From Setophaga petechia (Eukaryota; Chordata; Aves; Passeriformes; Parulidae), in contig JANCRA010000007.1 in the NCBI GenBank assembly GCA_024362935.1, positions 22,593,003 through 22,657,002 on the forward strand: a stretch of 64,000 nucleotides of DNA, read 5' to 3'. Positions 50,041 through 64,000 of the stretch are shown here, one piece after another. The position numbers were made by a program, and so were the translations under genes. The notes beneath the pieces were generated by a model. That model saw only the letters and a list, made by a program, of their open reading frames with translations. It was not told the origin of the DNA and ran no database searches. Position 1 is the stretch's first letter. The number at the start of each line of letters is the position of its first letter.

Positions 50041-52160
50041 CAATCAGGGATAATCGTCTTCTGACATTTTTTAAGTGGTCCTTGCAATATGGTAAGCCAG
50101 TGCCCCAGGAGGTGGGTGCAGCATGAGCCACTTTGGCTCTTGTTTCACAACAGCAGCCTGGTCTCCAGGCCTTTAGAGCTGCATCTTTAGCATGTCCAAA
50201 TCAACTCCACATAACTGATCATTTTGATCATGGCAAAGTCCAGAGCCAGTGCAATGCACTGCGTGATAACAGCACAGAGATTGGGATCTCACATGGCTTG
50301 TGAACTAATGTCACTCAGTAGTATTTTGGGGAGGGGTAAAGCTGTTGTTAGCTTCTTCTCTCCACCCGTCCCACCCCTTCCTAATTTCTGAGCCTTATAC
50401 GAGCAAATATTTGTAATTGTGATAATTGCTTCTTTGTGTTGCTGACATGAAATTAAACCTCTGTCTCTGAATGCTACCCCTGCCTTGTGTGGTGTCATGT
50501 CTTCAAACCACATGAACCTCTCCCAGGCTGAGGTTAAAGCCTCAACATCCTTGTTTGTCCACTTACTCAGTTTGTTTTAAGGCTGTCCCTTTCTCTCTCA
50601 GGTTATGTTGCATCTCTGATGATCACAGCCACTACTAAATGGGGAGTCTTACTGGGAGGGTGTTGTTGAGAGCTCCCTGTGACTACATGAAGCCAACCAG
50701 TTCCTCCTGTGCTCATTTTGTTTTCTTTCTGCCCCACTGCCCCATGCTGCCCCGCTCATCCTGCCTGCCTGCCTGCCTGTCTGTCTGTGGTTGCTTTCTG
50801 GATGGTCAAGTGTTTCCATTTGGCCATCCCTCCCTGGCCCAGGGCTCCTGGGCTGCCCCTCAGGTGTCAAAAAGCAGATCTCATCTGCTCATCCTTTTCA
50901 GCAGGTTCCTAGTGAACCTCCATCTACTTGCTTCAGTGGAATCTGCCAGCAACAGCCTGTGTTTCTGGCACTGAAAAAGAGCTGGGACCATCTGTTTCTG
51001 CTCTCTGCAGTCACTGCAGATCTATTTGTGAGCTGACAGAGCGGCCTCCTGACAGGATCTTGTGAAGAAAGGGGACAGCTCCTTTCCTTGTGTCAGGTAG
51101 CAGTAGTTGCTGTTACCCTGATGGATTTGCTTGTGCTGCAGCTTAGACAGAAAAGGCAAAAATGGTGCCTTATTGCCTTGTTGGGTTGCACAGAGTGCAT
51201 GGGGTCTCTTGTTTGTTCTTTATCAGTTAGTATTCGTATCATATGAGGGAGTGAGACAGAGGCAGCCTTTCTTCCTCTCTGCAGGTGAGTGAGCATCTTT
51301 TTCTCCTCTTGGTGCCCTTTCACAGTAGGGATGGTGAGGAAGTGGTTAAAAGATGACTTCTAGGGGTCATCTCAGGAGGAGTTAATTGTTTTATTTATGA
51401 TAATTGGTTACACTTCTGCCCTTACAGACCTCCTGGTGTGAAGGCTGGCCCACCCCATGTGATCTATATTGGTGTTTTGCTAGTCTTACCAACCTTGTTT
51501 TTCCTAGCAAGTGACCTAAATTTCTCCTTTTCTGTGGTGTAAGCTCATTACCAATTATCCCATTTACCATGGCAACAGAGAACAGATTATTCCTTTCCTC
51601 TGTACAACAGCTTTTTTTGTATTTGAAAACTTCCTCTCTCTCCTTCACATCCTTCACCAGTAAAGATTAAGTGACTCTGTTTCCTTCAGCCTTTGGGGTA
51701 GGTTGTTTTCCAGCCCTTGCTTTCCTCTGTCCACTTTTCAATTGCTGTGTGTTTCCTCAGAAGGGCAGTGCCCAGACAGGGCTGCAGTTATTCCAGCTGA
51801 AGTTTTATCAGCATGGGTGGACTATGAGATTTCTGTCGTTATCTGTCAGGCTGTACTCCAGGACGTGTATCCCACTATTGTGTTTGCAACGGCCTGATAG
51901 TAACTCCTGGTTTTCCTCAGTCCTTGTGTGCACTACTGGGCTTCTCTCCCTGCTTGCCAAGTGCTCTCCTGGATGCAGGAGTGACAGAGAGCCCACCTTC
52001 AGACCACGAAATCAGGCAGCACGTGCTGACCCGTTCTCTTGGTCCCTGCAGCGAGGCTGAGTGCTGTTACTCCAGGCACCTGTGGCCCTGGGTACCAGGG
52101 CAGCCTGGGCACCCGGGAGGGGTGAGCATCTTTCCTTCACCCATGGACACAGACAGGGCA
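50041..52160. other. Non-coding gap between the convergent GOT1 and CNNM1 ends
   Basis: No coding exon is recognised. A (CCTG)n/(TCTG)n run lies at 50759-50787. The second GOT1 poly(A) candidate is at 50452. The rest is ordinary sequence. Confidence 0.6.
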
Positions 52161-52164
52161 TCGC

Positions 52165-53319
52165 TCAGGGAAAAATCACTTTTAATGTTGATATCCCTGT
52201 TGCGTTGAGCCTCTACAAAAACTACTGACTGGTCTGTCCCACCCCCAAGTCTTGGTGCGAGCCTCCCTCACAGCGGCAGGCGTGTGTGGAGAGGAGGATG
52301 GTCCAATGCAGCATGGAGAACCCCCTCCCCAGCGAGGGGGCTGCACTGGGGGTGAGCGGGGCTCCTTGCCCTGGGCCTGGCAGGGCTTCGGGAGGGCTGG
52401 GCCGTGTCCATGGTCAGCGTGAGCGAGGCGCTGCAAGCGGGCGTGTCACTAGGCACGGCACAAACGTGTGCTGGGGCCCTGAGCTGCTGTGGCGCCCCCA
52501 AATAGCACATTCTCCTCCTGCTGGAGACCACATCTTGCAGCACCGGCACTGCGGGGCTCCAGGCCTCGCTGGGATGGGGATGGTAAATGATGTTAAAGGG
52601 CAGTTCTGGCTTGGGCTGCCCCTCCCTGCACTGCTTGCAGGGATGCTGTGACAGACACTTTTTCACCTTTCCTTTTTCCACCTCTTCCTTGAGATCAGAT
52701 GCTACCAGGGAGCGGCTCACAAGGGCAAGGGCCCTCGGACTCCAGCTAGCTGGTGCAGGCTGCCTGCGTGGTTCAGCCCTGCCGGGGTACATCCTTTCTC
52801 GCCTGGGGATGGGGCTCTGCACAGATCCTGCAGGGAGGGGCAGCACGAGTGGGCGGACAGGCAGCGAGCGAGTGCAGACCTCCTGCTGTTGGACGTGAGC
52901 CTCACGGCAGGAGACCCCCATGCTGCAGACCTGTAAGACACAAGCACAGCCTGGCGCAGGTGGCCAGAACTTGCCCTCTCTGACTGCTGCTGCTCAAGCC
53001 TGCAGCACCTTTTCTAGCCAAGCTCAGGTGTATGCTGACAGTGAAAACATGAGCCAAGCTCTCACTCATCTCTGACATCCAGTTTGCTGTTAAGACCAGA
53101 TCCTGCTCCATATCCCTTGATACTCCTCCAGCCCCCATCAACACATACACCTCCATGGGCTCCAAATCACCCCATTTGGCTTTGCTGCCTCAAAATTATT
53201 TTACATCATTTAAACTAAGTGACCTCCCACTTGCTGGGTAAGGAATGTTGCACCAAGAGGCAGGATCCTACCTCCAGTCTGCACGGGCCTCCAGCACTGT
53301 GCTCTGGCCACGCTGCTGC
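52165..53319 (-). other. CNNM1: CNNM1 3' UTR
   Basis: From the stop codon the sequence runs about 1.1 kb to a minus-strand ATTAAA (plus TTTAAT at 52181-52186). I saw no closer AATAAA. The end point is therefore tentative. Confidence 0.5.

Positions 53320-64000
<10,681 letters not shown>

Overview
The window is vertebrate nuclear DNA, almost certainly from a bird. Genes are split into many short exons with GT-AG introns, start regions lie in CpG islands, transcript ends carry AATAAA or ATTAAA hexamers, and interspersed repeats are few and of CR1-LINE type. The predicted aspartate aminotransferase is 412 residues, the length I recall for the chicken enzyme. Repeat-poor, compact, GC-rich DNA also fits an avian genome; I cannot name the species.

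Six genes can be read exon by exon. From left to right they are: the last coding exon and 3' UTR of a V-ATPase subunit e gene (ATP6V0E2-like, +); a complete ENTPD7 gene of 12 coding exons (-, 603 aa); a complete SLC25A28 mitoferrin-2 gene of 4 exons (+, 369 aa); a complete two-exon NKX2-3 homeobox gene (-, 327 aa); a complete 9-exon GOT1 gene (+, 412 aa); and the 3' eleven coding exons of CNNM1 (-), whose first exon(s) lie beyond the right edge. All splice junctions listed keep the reading frame, which I checked by summing exon lengths and phases. The order ENTPD7-SLC25A28-NKX2-3-GOT1-CNNM1, with these relative orientations, is the conserved synteny block of human 10q24, shown here reversed.

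Layout: 0-1.2 kb V-ATPase gene end; 1.9-6.8 kb ENTPD7; 6.8-7.5 kb a shared divergent promoter with a striking series of nine same-orientation CCAAT boxes; 7.5-11.5 kb SLC25A28; 11.5-20.1 kb non-coding; 20.1-22.2 kb NKX2-3 inside a long GC-rich domain of about 19.2-26 kb; 24-45 kb a gene desert with candidate enhancers, two degraded CR1 pieces, two strand-asymmetric low-complexity tracts, two minisatellites and a short interstitial telomere-like tract; 46.3-50.0 kb GOT1; 50.0-52.2 kb non-coding; 52.2-64 kb CNNM1.

The genes do not form one pathway. They are a syntenic neighbourhood: two membrane or Golgi-lysosomal proteins, a mitochondrial iron importer, a gut and spleen mesenchyme transcription factor, a cytosolic metabolic enzyme and a CNNM-family membrane protein. 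I found no convincing new protein-coding system. The best leads are regulatory: the CCAAT array, and the TAAT-, GATA- and forkhead-rich blocks upstream of NKX2-3.
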